Shown here: positions 7,174 through 16,800 of the stretch, piece after piece
Position numbering within the stretch: the first letter of the stretch is position 1
How the letters are laid out: the number at the start of each line of letters is the position of its first letter
Assembly: GCF_036227205.1 (NCBI RefSeq)
Contig: NZ_CP109442.1
Location: forward strand, 5,704,001 to 5,768,000
Source: Amycolatopsis sp. NBC_01480
Lineage (GTDB): Bacteria > Actinomycetota > Actinomycetes > Mycobacteriales > Pseudonocardiaceae
DNA: 64,000 nt
Direction: 5' to 3'
Translations under genes and position numbers: made by a program
Notes under the pieces: generated by a model
Database searches by the model: none
What the model was told of the DNA's origin: nothing
Seen by the model: the letters and a program-made list of their open reading frames with translations, nothing else

Positions 7174-7962
7174 ATGGATCTGGATCTTGCGGGCAAGCGT
7201 GTCCTCGTGACGGGGGCGAGCCGGGGCATCGGGCTGGCGACGGTCGAGGCGTTCGTCGCCGAAGGCGCCGAAGTCGTCGCCGTGTCGCGGAAGAACACCC
7301 GCGAGCTCGAAGCCACCGGCGCGACGTTCGTGTCCGCCGACCTCCTCGACCCCGGCGCACCGCGCCGGGTGCTCGACACCGTGCTCGCGAGCGCCCCGCG
7401 CCTCGACGTGCTCGTCAACAACGCGGGCGGCGGGGAAGCGTTCGACGCGGACCTCCTCGACCCCATCGGCGGTTCCGGCGCGGCGTGGGACGACGTGCTC
7501 GCGCTGAACCTGCGCGCCGCCGTGGAGATGACGCGGGCCGCGCTGCCGGCGTTGTCGCGGGCGCGGGGCGCGATCGTGAACATCGGCTCGAGTTCCGCGC
7601 GCGACCCGCGTGGGGTGCCGCTGTGCTATGCCGCGGCCAAGGCTGGGCTGAGCGCGTTCTCCCGTGGGTTGGCGGAGAAACTGGGGGAGACGGGTGTCCG
7701 GGTCAACGTCGTCACTCCCGGTGCCACCCGGACTGCGATCCAGACGAGCCCGGATGGCTATGTGGGACGGCTGTCGGCGAGCATGGGCCTGGACCATGAG
7801 ACGGTGCTCGCGGCCATGCCGGAGCAGGCGGGCATGGTGACGGGCAAGCTGATCGAACCCGCTGAGATCGCCCGGGTGGTGCTGGTGCTGGCGTCGCCGG
7901 CGATGCCCAGCGCGGTGGGCTCCAACTGGATCGTCGACGGGGGCAGCCTCAAGACTCCGTGA
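7174..7962 (+). CDS. SDR family NAD(P)-dependent oxidoreductase
   Basis: 262 residues. ATG at 7174 follows ACGGAGAACCACC; an in-frame upstream start has no ribosome site. Classical SDR marks are all present: VLVTGASRGIGLATVEAF (TGxxxGIG), LVNNAGGG (NNAG), IVNIGSSSARDPRG with the catalytic Ser, CYAAAKAGLSAFSRG with YxxxK, and VNVVTPGATRT. The C-terminus GSNWIVDGGSLKTP is typical of the FabG-like classical group. It stands alone downstream of a divergent TetR gene. Specificity cannot be told; 3-oxoacyl, alcohol or quinone substrates are all possible. Confidence 0.92.
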   Translation: MDLDLAGKRVLVTGASRGIGLATVEAFVAEGAEVVAVSRKNTRELEATGATFVSADLLDPGAPRRVLDTVLASAPRLDVLVNNAGGGEAFDADLLDPIGGSGAAWDDVLALNLRAAVEMTRAALPALSRARGAIVNIGSSSARDPRGVPLCYAAAKAGLSAFSRGLAEKLGETGVRVNVVTPGATRTAIQTSPDGYVGRLSASMGLDHETVLAAMPEQAGMVTGKLIEPAEIARVVLVLASPAMPSAVGSNWIVDGGSLKTP

Positions 7963-8111
7963 AAGTCTTGACCAGGTGAAGCGTGTAACTCGAGTAGCTC
8001 GGCCGGCGCAGCCCGAGCTCGGAGCTCGCGGTTCGACCGCGCTCAACGTCGAGGCCTGGCCCGAACTCACCAGCCCTGACCCGAGCGGATCCGAGGTCCT
8101 CGGAATTCTCC

Positions 8112-8720
8112 TCAAGAAGTTGTGACGTCCGGCCGTGATCGGGTCAGGCGCCGGGCCGCCTCCACGACGCAGGCCCGCCTCCGGGCCCGCTCGTCCGGGT
8201 CGTCGGCCTCCGCACCGGTCAGCATGGTGGCGAGTTGCGGGACGCTGAACCACCATGCAGCGAGTCCGATGATCAGGAACATGAGGTGGCCGGCGTCGAT
8301 GCCGCTGTCGATGGTCCCGTCGCGTTGGGCCCGGGCGGTGGCGGCGACCTTGCGGCGGTAGTGCTCGACGCGGACGGAGGCGTTGACCGGTGGCGCGCCG
8401 CGCAGGCCTTCCCACTGCAGCAGGCGCGCCAGTTCGGGGTGCCGGCCGTAGTAGTCGAAGGTGCGTCCGGCGACGTCGCCCATGTCGCCGAAGCTCGGGC
8501 CGTCCGGTGCGACGACGCGGGAGAGTTCTTCCAGGGCTTCGGTGAGCACTTCGTCGAAGAGGGCGTCCTTGTCGCCGAAGTAGGCGTACAGCCGTTCCTT
8601 GTTGACGCCGGCGCGGGCGGCGATGCGGGTCACGGTGGTGCCGTCGGACCCGTGCTCGGCGAACTCGACCAGCGCGGCTTCCCGGAGCAGGCGGCGCGTG
8701 TCGTCGACGGTTCGCTTCAT
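8112..8720 (-). CDS. TetR/AcrR family transcriptional regulator
   Basis: 202 residues with ATG at 8720. The DNA-binding domain is RLLREAALVEFAEHG, TTVTRIAARAGVNKERLYAYFGDKDALFDEV, a textbook TetR helix-turn-helix. The C-terminal half has FDYYGRHPELARLLQWEGLRG, typical for TetR proteins with a TetR_C_like dimerisation domain. Divergent from the SnoaL-like/quinone-oxidoreductase pair across two near-identical 20-bp palindromes 50 bp apart, the first only 17 bp from its own start codon. It is therefore very likely autorepressing and the repressor of that operon. Confidence 0.9.
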   Translation of the reverse strand: MKRTVDDTRRLLREAALVEFAEHGSDGTTVTRIAARAGVNKERLYAYFGDKDALFDEVLTEALEELSRVVAPDGPSFGDMGDVAGRTFDYYGRHPELARLLQWEGLRGAPPVNASVRVEHYRRKVAATARAQRDGTIDSGIDAGHLMFLIIGLAAWWFSVPQLATMLTGAEADDPDERARRRACVVEAARRLTRSRPDVTTS

Positions 8721-8736
8721 GCGTGAAGGCTAGCAC

Positions 8737-8806
8737 CGACGCCAACGTTGCCGTTGGTGGAAGCGGAGTGCTACGTTCGGAATATGCAACGCCAACGTTG
8801 GCGTTG
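8737..8806. promoter_or_regulatory. Paired 20-bp palindromic operators (TetR)
   Basis: CAACGCCAACGTTGGCGTTG (8787-8806) is a perfect 20-bp palindrome. CGACGCCAACGTTGCCGTTG (8737-8756) matches it at 18 of 20 bases. The copies are exactly 50 bp apart, one near each divergent gene. This is the clearest operator pair in the window and almost certainly the site of the adjacent TetR; no other regulator is near. Confidence 0.88.
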
Positions 8807-8826
8807 GTCGTGAGCGGAGACTTCTG

Positions 8827-9318
8827 ATGAGCTTGACCGAGGCGACGGCGTACACCGACCGGGACGGAATCGTGGACGCGGTCACCCGGCTCGTCGAGGG
8901 AATCGACTTCGGCGACGAGGAACTGCTGAGGTCCGCCTTCACCGAGGACGCGGTGTTCGACCTCGGCGGCATCGACCACAGCATCCACGTTTTCGAGCCC
9001 TACGTCGGCCGCGAGCAGGTTGTCGAGACGCTGATGCGGACCGTGGGCACGGCGATGGACACCTTCCACGCCCTGTCCAACATCCGGGTGTGGGTGGCGG
9101 GCGACACCGCCAAACTGACCTGCTACCTGATCGGCCAGCACCACCGGACCGGCGAGGGACCCTCGGTCGACTTCCAGGACCACCTCCTGCTGGGCAACCG
9201 GTTCGAGACCGACCTGGTCCGCGACCACGACCACGTGTGGCTGGTCCGGCGCAACCGGATCAGCTCGCGCTGGTCGGTGGGCAACCCCGCCGCCGGCAAG
9301 ATCCCCGTCGAGCACTGA
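8827..9318 (+). CDS. SnoaL-like/NTF2-fold protein
   Basis: 163 residues; ATG follows GCGGAGACTTCTG. The sequence fits the SnoaL_4 type of the NTF2 fold: an N-terminal helix (DGIVDAVTRLVEGIDFGDEELLRSAFTEDAVFDLGG is spread over residues 14-50), TMRTVGTAMDTFHALSNIRV-like central strand with the conserved His, and LVRDHDHVWLVRRNRI at the end. Such proteins act as small cyclases, isomerases, dehydratases or ring-hydroxylating-oxygenase-like subunits, so the fold alone does not give a reaction. It is first in a two-gene unit with a zinc-independent quinone oxidoreductase and is under a TetR operator. Confidence 0.8.
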   Translation: MSLTEATAYTDRDGIVDAVTRLVEGIDFGDEELLRSAFTEDAVFDLGGIDHSIHVFEPYVGREQVVETLMRTVGTAMDTFHALSNIRVWVAGDTAKLTCYLIGQHHRTGEGPSVDFQDHLLLGNRFETDLVRDHDHVWLVRRNRISSRWSVGNPAAGKIPVEH

Positions 9319-9364
9319 CTGTCGAACCCGCGTCGAGAACACAACCGAAAGTGGAGGACTGGAC

Positions 9365-10315
9365 ATGCGTGCGATCGGCCTGACCGAGTTCGGCGGCCCC
9401 GAGGTGTTGCGGGTGATCGACCTGCCCGATCCCGTTCCGGGCCCCGGCGAGGTGCGTATCCGCGTGCACGCCGCCGCGGTCAACCCCACCGACACCGTGC
9501 TGCGCGCCGGCGTTGTGAAGGCCTGGTTCGACGGCCGCCCCGGGCCCTACGTGCCGGGTATGGACGCCGCCGGCGTGGTCGACGCGATCGGCCCGGACAC
9601 GGACACCTCGCTCCGGCTCGGGGATCCGGTGGTCGCGATCCTGCAGGCCTACGGTCCGCGCGGTGGCGCCTACGCCGAACTCGTCGTCGCGCCCGCGGAA
9701 TCAGTGGTCTCGATACCGCCCGGCGCGGACTTCCCCGCCGCGTCCACACTGCTGATGAACGCCCTGACTGCCCGGCTCGCGCTGGATCTGGTGGCCGTAC
9801 CGGCCGGCGGCACCGTCGCGGTGACCGGAGCGGCCGGCGCCTTCGGGGGGTATGCGGTGCAGCTGGCCAAGACCGAGGGATTGCGGGTGTTCGCGGACGC
9901 CTCGGAGGCCGATGTCGAGCTGGTGAAGGAATTGGGCGCGGACGAGGTGGTGCCGAGGGGCGCCGACCTCGCCGGCCGGTTCCGCGCGCTCGCGCCGGAC
10001 GGGGTGGATGCGGTGCTCGACGGGGCGGCGCTGGACGGGCTGATCGTCGCGGCGGTCCGGGACGGTGGCGGGTTGGCCGTCGTCCGCGGCTGGGACGGCC
10101 CGGTCGACCGCGGTATCAGGCTGCACAAGGTCTTCGTCACCGAGGTGGCGACCGACCACGCCCGCCTGCTTCGGCTGCGGGAGCAGGCCGGCGCGGGCGA
10201 GCTGACCCTGCGGGTGGCCGACGTGCTGCCGGCCGACCAAGCCGCAGAAGCCCACAGTCGGCTGGCCGAGGGTGGCGTTCGCGGCCGTCTCGTCCTGGAT
10301 TTTGCCGCCTTCTAA
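9365..10315 (+). CDS. Zinc-independent NADP-dependent oxidoreductase (quinone oxidoreductase type)
   Basis: 316 residues of the medium-chain dehydrogenase superfamily. ATG follows GTGGAGGACTGGAC. The N-terminal GroES-like part begins MRAIGLTEFGGPEVLRVIDL with HAAAVNPTDTVLRAG in place of the zinc-binding Cys-Gly-Thr-Asp of alcohol dehydrogenases; the structural zinc cysteines are also absent. The Rossmann motif is VAVTGAAGAFGGYAVQLAK. These features define the quinone oxidoreductase/QOR-like branch. It lies 46 bp after the SnoaL-like gene and is probably co-transcribed, so the pair may handle the same small carbonyl or quinone compound. Confidence 0.88.
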   Translation: MRAIGLTEFGGPEVLRVIDLPDPVPGPGEVRIRVHAAAVNPTDTVLRAGVVKAWFDGRPGPYVPGMDAAGVVDAIGPDTDTSLRLGDPVVAILQAYGPRGGAYAELVVAPAESVVSIPPGADFPAASTLLMNALTARLALDLVAVPAGGTVAVTGAAGAFGGYAVQLAKTEGLRVFADASEADVELVKELGADEVVPRGADLAGRFRALAPDGVDAVLDGAALDGLIVAAVRDGGGLAVVRGWDGPVDRGIRLHKVFVTEVATDHARLLRLREQAGAGELTLRVADVLPADQAAEAHSRLAEGGVRGRLVLDFAAF

Positions 10316-10430
10316 CGGATCGTATGGCTCGTGCGTCAGGTGTTCAGGTGACGCCTCTGACAGGGCGAGACAACATCTCGCCGGAATCTTGCTTCGGTGG
10401 GCGAGTGGTTGTAGACAGACTGGGCTTGAT

Positions 10431-10442
10431 TGAAACGTTTTG
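10431..10442. promoter_or_regulatory. LacI-family operator-like site upstream of GH78 gene
   Basis: TGAAACGTTTTG, within the wider near-palindrome GATTGAAACGTTTTGATC, resembles the TGAAANCGNTTTCA-type operators of LacI-family sugar repressors, with the central CpG. It lies 40 bp before the rhamnosidase start codon. A related site (TGAATCGTTTCA) stands at 20210 near the other end of the same glycosidase cluster. No LacI gene is in the window, so the regulator would have to act from elsewhere. Confidence 0.6.
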
Positions 10443-10481
10443 ATCGCGCGTTCCCGCACGACGACGCTGACGGGTGAGACG

Positions 10482-13400
10482 ATGCCGTCGAACAACAGCT
10501 CAGGGATGTCCCGACGCCGGGTCCTGGGCGCCGGAGCCGGTGTCGGTGCCGGCGTCGCGCTCGGAGCCCTGTTCCCCGGGGTGGCGAAAGGCGAGGCGGC
10601 CGCGACCGTCGGCACCGAGCCGATACGCGCCATCGAGCCGCGGACCGAGTTCGCCCGGAACCCACTGGGAATCGACGCGGTGAAGCCGCGGCTGAGCTGG
10701 TGGCTCGCCGGAGGCGGCCGCGGAGTGCGGCAGAGTGCCTACCAGATCCTGGTCGCGAGTTCGCCCGACCGCCTGACGGACAAGCGGGCCGACATGTGGA
10801 ACAGCGGACGTGTTCCCTCGAGCGAGTCGGTGAACATCGAGTACGCGGGCCGGCCCCCGGCCGCGCGAACCCTGTGCCACTGGACGGTGCGGGTCTGGGA
10901 CGCTGCCGGCGAACCCTCCGCGTGGAGCGCACCGAACCAGTGGGAGATGGGTCTCCTCGACCCGGCCGACTGGCTCGGTACGTGGATCGGCGCCGCCGCC
11001 GGCCCGGCGGAGCTGACCTTGGACATGGCGCGGTGGATCTGGTTCCCCGAAGGGGATCCTGCGGCCGGGCTGCCCCCGATGGAGCGTTACTTCCGGCGGT
11101 CGTTCGACATTCCCGCGGATCGCCGGGTGAAGCGCGCCAGGATACTGCTGACCGCGGATGACCGTTTCGTCTTGTGGGCCAACGGCGTGAAGCAGGCCGA
11201 GACCGCAGCGGACGGGCAGTGGCGGGACGGCCGCGTCGTGGATCTGACCGCGGCACTCGGAACGGGTGGCAACGTCCTGGCGATCACAGCCATCAATACG
11301 TCCGCGTCCCCGGCCGGGCTCATCGCTCGCCTTGCCGTCGAGTACGAATCGGGTCCACCGTCGATCCTGGACAGCGGCGGCGAATTCCGGGTGAGCGAAC
11401 AGGCGCCGGACGGCTGGCAGGGTCCGGCGTTCGACGACAGCGCCTGGGTCCGGGCCCGGGAGGTCGCCTTGTACGGCGGAGGGCCGTGGGGCCGCGGAGT
11501 CTCCGAGGCGGAGGTCGTGACGCCCGCGCCGTTGCTGTGCCGCGAATTCACGGTGCGCGACAACGTCCGCCGGGCAAGGCTGTACGTGGCCGGGGTCGGC
11601 TACCACGAGCTGGAACTCAACGGACTCAAGGTGGGCGACCACGTGCTCGACCCCGCGCCCACCGACTACGACGAACGCGTTCTGTCCGTGACGCACGACG
11701 TGACCACTATGCTCCACAAAGGACAGAACGCCGTCGGGGCCGAACTGGGCCGGGGTTTCTTCGGCGAGAAGGTCTCGACCGCATGGGACTGGACCACCGC
11801 AACCTGGCACGGCGAGCCGCGGTTGCTCGCCCAGCTGGAGATCGAGTACGCGGACGGTACCCGGGACACCGTGGCGACCGATCCGCAGTGGTGTTACGCA
11901 GGGGGTCCGACCCAGTCGGATTCGATCTACGCCGGCGAGACCTACGACGCACGGCTCGCACGGCCGGGCTGGTCGACGCCGGGGCACGACCGGCGCGACT
12001 GGCCGGCTGCTGCGGAGCTGGCCGCGCCGGCCGGCCGGGTGGTCGCTCAGCGGGGCCATCCGATCCAGGTGGTCGAGACGGTTGCGCCTGTCGCGATCAC
12101 CGAGCCGATACCCGGTACCTACGTGTTCGACCTGGGCCGGACGCTCGGTGGTTGGGCGGAGCTGCGTGTGCAAGGGCCGCCTGGAACACGGTTGGCGCTG
12201 CAGTATTCGCAGCAGCTGCACGACGACGGGACCGCCGATGCCGATCAGACCTATGTGCAAGGCGGGCGTTTCCAGCGCGACGAGTACGTTCTCGGCGGCA
12301 GCGGGACGGAGACCTGGCGGCCGCGCTTTAGCCACAAGAGCTTCCGCTACGTCCAGGTGACCGGTCTGCCCGCAAAGCCCGCGAAGGACTTTTTGCGAGG
12401 GCAAGAGGTGCGTACGGCGGCTCCGGTGACCAGCAGTTTCTCCTGCTCGAACGAGCTCTACAACCGCATCCACGGGTTGGTCGTCCGCAGCACCGGCCAC
12501 CATCTGCTCGGCATCCCCGCGGTCGACGTCATGTACGAGAAGATCGGCTGGACCGCCGACGGGCACCTCAACCTGCCGTCCGTCGCGCTGAACTTCCGTG
12601 CCCAGGCCTTTCTGGCCAAATGGCTGGATGACCTGGGCGACAGCCAGCGGCCGGACGGCCTGATGCCGGTGATCGCCCCCAGCGGGGGATGGGGGTACGA
12701 CTGGCGGGCACCGGAGTGGACCGCGGCTTACCCGATCGTGATGTGGGAGGTCTACCAGCGCTTCGGCGACCGCCGGACACTCGACGCGCACTACGCGCGA
12801 GTTCGGCGATATGTCGACTGGAGCATGGCTCAGCTGGACCGTGACGGCTTGGCGGTCAGCAGCCTCGGTGACTGGCTCGCCCCGGGTGGGACCCAGCCAC
12901 CGGAGGACAGGCGGCTCAGCGCGACGGCGTATCTGTGCCGCACGTTGCAGATCGTCGTCGACGCGGCGACCACGCTGGGCTTCGACGCCGACGTGCGGTC
13001 GTATTCCCAGCTGCTGAACGCGGTTCGGGACCGGTTCAACGCCGCGTTCCTCGATCGGGAACGGGGCAGCTACCGCACCTCGACGGACGACGGCTACCGC
13101 CAGACCTCGAACCTGCTCCCGCTCGCCTTCGGTCTCGCGCCGGCGGACCTGATCGAACAGGTCGTCGCCGGCCTCGTCGCCGACGTGCGTGCGCGCGGCC
13201 AGCACCTCAACACCGGTGCGCTCGGCACCGCCCTGCTGCTTCCCCTGCTGACCCAGCACGGTCACGTCGATGTCGCGCATGCCGTCGCGAGCCGGCGCAC
13301 CTACCCGAGCTGGGGTTACTGGCTCGACAACGGTGCCGACACCCTGTGGGAGACCTGGGAGCTGCACAACGAGGGGCAGGGCCGGCCGCCTTCGCACGAC

Positions 13401-13766
13401 CACTACCTGTTCGGCTCGATTGATCGGTGGTTCTTCGAGCACCTCGCGGGCATCACCGCGGCCGAACCCGGATACCGGCACATCCGGATCCAGCCCAGTG
13501 TCACCGGGTTGGCACACGCCGCTGCCCGGATCGAGACCGTGCGCGGCGTGGTGGGTGTCGAGTGGCGCCACGACGGGGGAACTCTGGTGCTGCGGGTCGA
13601 GGTGCCCGCCAACACGACCGCGGATGTCCACGTGCCCGGAGCGCGGGCGGACGGCACGCTCGAAGGTGCCCGGCCGACCGGTGGACCACCGGATGTCACG
13701 CCGCTCGGCGACGGCGTGTTCCGCGTCGGCGCCGGGAACCACCGGTTCACCAGCCGGATCGCCTAG
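10482..13766 (+). CDS. Exported GH78 alpha-L-rhamnosidase
   Basis: 1094 residues from ATG at 10482, behind GGTGAG. A Tat signal opens the protein (MSRRRVLGAGAGVGAGVALG), so the folded enzyme is sent across the membrane. Domain order fits bacterial GH78: a fibronectin-like N-domain (residues 40-170), a beta-sandwich N-domain and the Bac_rhamnosid_N region (about 170-490, with WCYAGGPTQSDSIYAGETYD), the (alpha/alpha)6 barrel (about 580-950) and a C-terminal beta-sandwich. In the barrel, MYEKIGWTADGHLNLPSV carries the conserved Glu and the catalytic-acid region, and GADTLWETWELHNEG the general-base Glu. It should remove terminal alpha-L-rhamnose from plant or microbial glycans. A LacI-type operator precedes it, and two more glycosidase genes follow in the same locus. 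Confidence 0.92.
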   Translation: MPSNNSSGMSRRRVLGAGAGVGAGVALGALFPGVAKGEAAATVGTEPIRAIEPRTEFARNPLGIDAVKPRLSWWLAGGGRGVRQSAYQILVASSPDRLTDKRADMWNSGRVPSSESVNIEYAGRPPAARTLCHWTVRVWDAAGEPSAWSAPNQWEMGLLDPADWLGTWIGAAAGPAELTLDMARWIWFPEGDPAAGLPPMERYFRRSFDIPADRRVKRARILLTADDRFVLWANGVKQAETAADGQWRDGRVVDLTAALGTGGNVLAITAINTSASPAGLIARLAVEYESGPPSILDSGGEFRVSEQAPDGWQGPAFDDSAWVRAREVALYGGGPWGRGVSEAEVVTPAPLLCREFTVRDNVRRARLYVAGVGYHELELNGLKVGDHVLDPAPTDYDERVLSVTHDVTTMLHKGQNAVGAELGRGFFGEKVSTAWDWTTATWHGEPRLLAQLEIEYADGTRDTVATDPQWCYAGGPTQSDSIYAGETYDARLARPGWSTPGHDRRDWPAAAELAAPAGRVVAQRGHPIQVVETVAPVAITEPIPGTYVFDLGRTLGGWAELRVQGPPGTRLALQYSQQLHDDGTADADQTYVQGGRFQRDEYVLGGSGTETWRPRFSHKSFRYVQVTGLPAKPAKDFLRGQEVRTAAPVTSSFSCSNELYNRIHGLVVRSTGHHLLGIPAVDVMYEKIGWTADGHLNLPSVALNFRAQAFLAKWLDDLGDSQRPDGLMPVIAPSGGWGYDWRAPEWTAAYPIVMWEVYQRFGDRRTLDAHYARVRRYVDWSMAQLDRDGLAVSSLGDWLAPGGTQPPEDRRLSATAYLCRTLQIVVDAATTLGFDADVRSYSQLLNAVRDRFNAAFLDRERGSYRTSTDDGYRQTSNLLPLAFGLAPADLIEQVVAGLVADVRARGQHLNTGALGTALLLPLLTQHGHVDVAHAVASRRTYPSWGYWLDNGADTLWETWELHNEGQGRPPSHDHYLFGSIDRWFFEHLAGITAAEPGYRHIRIQPSVTGLAHAAARIETVRGVVGVEWRHDGGTLVLRVEVPANTTADVHVPGARADGTLEGARPTGGPPDVTPLGDGVFRVGAGNHRFTSRIA

Positions 13767-13823
13767 GTGCCCCGGAGCACGACCTCCTACCCGGCAACGA
13801 CCCCAGGACAGGTGAGGGTGGCA

Positions 13824-16800
13824 ATGGGCGACTCAACGGACCACGGCCCGCAAAGCGGCGTGACCCGGCGGTCCGTGCTCGGCGGGATGGCCGGAGCGGG
13901 GATCCTGGCGATGACCGAGGCGGGCGGGGCGGCCGCGGCCGCCGGCATCGGGCCGGGCGGGGGACCGGGCGCCGATCCGGCGCCTGAGCTGACCGGGAAC
14001 CTGTTCGCCGCGCCGCCGAGCACGACCCGGCCGAAGTACCGGTGGTGGATGCCGTTGGCCTACACCGACGACGCGGAACTGGCCGCGGAGCTGGCGCAGA
14101 TGCGTGAGGCGGGTGCGGGTGGCGCGGAGGTCGCGGCGTTCGGTGTCGCGGGCAGTGGCAACGACCAGAACCCGTTCCTGGAGCAGTACGGCTTCGGCAC
14201 GCCGAAGTGGACATAGAAGGTCCAGACCATGCTCGCCGCCGCCGAGCGTGAAGGCCTCGGCCTCGACCTGACCATCGGCCCGCGCTGGCCGGCCACCGTC
14301 TCGACGGTGACCGACGTCAACGACCCGGCCGTGTCCAAGATGCTGGTCTTCGCGCACGAGTTCCACCCGGGAGGCTCGTCACGTTCCGGGCCGTTGCCCA
14401 CCAACTACGACCGCACTCCGCCGCAGGACGCTGACACCACACTGGTCGCCGCGCTGGTGGCCCGGTGCACCACGCCCGGCACCAGTGATTCCTCGCCGCT
14501 GCCCTGGCTGCTGGTCCGCTCCACGGTGCTCGACGTCACCGCCGAAGTCACCGGCGAAGATGCCCTTTCGGTCACGTTCCCGGGCGGCGAGAACGACACC
14601 TACGCACTGATCGTCTTCCGTTACGCCCCCACGGGCCAAGCCCTCTCCGGTTTCACGCCCACCGGGGCGAACTACGCGCTGGACATCCTCAGCGCGGCCG
14701 GAACCAACGCCATCACCGGCTTCTACGACACGAAGATCCTCACTCCGGCGGTTCGCGACCTGCTGCGGCGATCCGGGCGCAGCGACCTGTTCGAGGACTC
14801 GCTCGAGCTGGGGGAAACCCAGAAATGGACCGGCGATTTCACCGAAGAATGGACCGCGCGCCGCGGATACTCGCCCCTGACGGTCCTGCCCGCTCTCGCC
14901 GGGGCGGGCCAGCACGGGATGAACACCGACAGCGAGCAGTTCTTCGACTTCGACGACGGCAGCGGTTCGCGCGTCCGCCACGACTACCGGCAGACCCACA
15001 GCGACCTCTACATCGCCCGCCACCTCGACGGCCTGCGGCGTTGGGCGAGCATCCGGTCGCTCCGCACCCGGATCCAGCCCTACGGCGCGCCGATCGACAC
15101 CGCCGAGGCGGCGTCGCACATCGACGTGCCGGAAGGGGAAACCCTCGCCTTCGGCGCCAACACCACCGATTACAGCAACATCGAGGACCACAAGGTGGTC
15201 GCTTCGGGAGCCCACCTTTCCGGAGTTCCGGTGATTTCGAGCGAAGCCTGCGCTTTCGAGAGGACGGTGTGGGCGACGACCGCCGGCGGCGACCGAACAC
15301 CGACTTCCGCGCTGCGCGCCATCTACCTGGGCTTCGCCGGCGGGGTCACCCAGGTGGTCTGGCACGGCTTCCCCTACCTCACCGCGGGGCCGCCCGGGTC
15401 GGGCTCCCAAAGCCGGTGGCCGGGCATGAGCTACGGCGGCAACACCGACTTCTCCGAGGCCTGGGGGCCCAAGGGCGGACCTAACTGGGCCGACTACCGG
15501 TTCGTCAACGACGCCCTCGCCCGAGTTCAGCTCACCATGCGCCAGGGTGTGGCCCGGTTCGACTGCGCGGTGTTCCGGCACGACTTCGGGATGAACGGGA
15601 CGTGGACCACCGGCGTCGGCGGAGACACGCTGCTTCGCTCCACCTCCGAGCTGGCAGCGGCCGGGTACACCTACGAGTACCTCGCTCCGGCCCACATCAT
15701 GCGCAAAGACGCGACCGTGAGCGACCGCGTCCTGTTCCGCGACAGCGGTGGTTACCGTGCCCTGATCCTGCGCAAGCAGTCGACCATGAGTGTGGCGGCG
15801 GCCAAGACGGTGCTGAGCTTCGCCCGCGACGGACTACCCGTTCTGGTGGTGGGCGACCCGCCGTCCCAGGTCCCCGGCTTCGACCCCGCCGGGGTGCTGG
15901 ACAAGCAGCTGGCCGATGTCGTCAGCCGGCTGATGGCACAGCCGACGACCCGATCGGTCAACGAGGACGAAGACTTACCCGCTGCGCTGCAGGCCTTCTC
16001 CATCGAACCGGCTGCCGCGCCCATCGGCGGAACCGGTCCACTGCTGTCGCTGCGCCGCCACACCCCGTCAGTGGACTACTACCTGCTGATCAACCCCACC
16101 GGTGTGCCCGTCCGGCAGCTGATGCGGCTCGCCGGTCGCGGTAAGCCCTACCTGATGGACGCTTGGACGGGCGAGATCACGCCGGCATCCGGCGCCCGCC
16201 CCGGCAACGGCGCGGCCGTCGTGCCGGTCGAGCTCGGTGCCGGAGACATCACCGTCGTCGCGGTCACGGCTCGCGACGACCACACCTTCAGCCGGTCCGC
16301 GCCCTGGTCCGTCCCCTCGATGCTGGCGGCCGCCGCCGGCGGCGGGAATCCGGAACCGTTGCACCTCGGCGCCTGGACGCTGACGGTGGAGAGCTGGACT
16401 CCCGGTCCCAGCGGGCAGCCCGGCGATACCGCCCGAACCCGGCTCGGCGCCGTCACGGTCGCGAGCGGCGACGACGGCACACTGCCCGCCTGGACGTCGA
16501 TCACCAGGGAAAAGGGTTATCCGGAGGACCTGGCCGACGTTTCGGGGATCGGGACCTACACCGCGGACATCACCCTGGGAGACGTCTGGCACGGAGTGAA
16601 ATCCGCGTACCTGGACGTCGGTGCGGTCGTGGACACCGTTCGCGTGGCGGTCAACGGCCGTGATCTGCCGCCGGTCAACCAGCTTGACCGGCGGCACATC
16701 GAAGTCGGCCCGTACCTCCGCCCCGGCCGTAACACTGTCTCGATCCGAGTCGCGTCCACCTTGCTCAACGCGGTCCGGGTCGCACCGGGCACCGACGCCT

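Noticed and set aside
8030..8125. Short plus-strand peptide ending in GSEVLGILLKKL after the SDR gene
   Set aside because: It looks protein-like, but has no start or ribosome site and no family match; it may be a gene tail, but cannot be supported.
7114..9495. Long minus-strand frame across the SDR, TetR and SnoaL-like genes
   Set aside because: It crosses three genes with recognised motifs in other frames and two operator palindromes; its sequence is Arg/Pro/His-rich noise.
10500..13742. Very long open frame antisense to the GH78 gene (over 1000 codons)
   Set aside because: The sense strand has clear GH78 motifs and a Tat leader; the antisense frame has no family pattern and is a by-product of high G/C in third positions.
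14214..14216. TAG in the GH106-like gene as a pyrrolysine codon
   Set aside because: No pyl genes are expected in this kind of organism and the position is not a catalytic Lys; a nonsense change is simpler.
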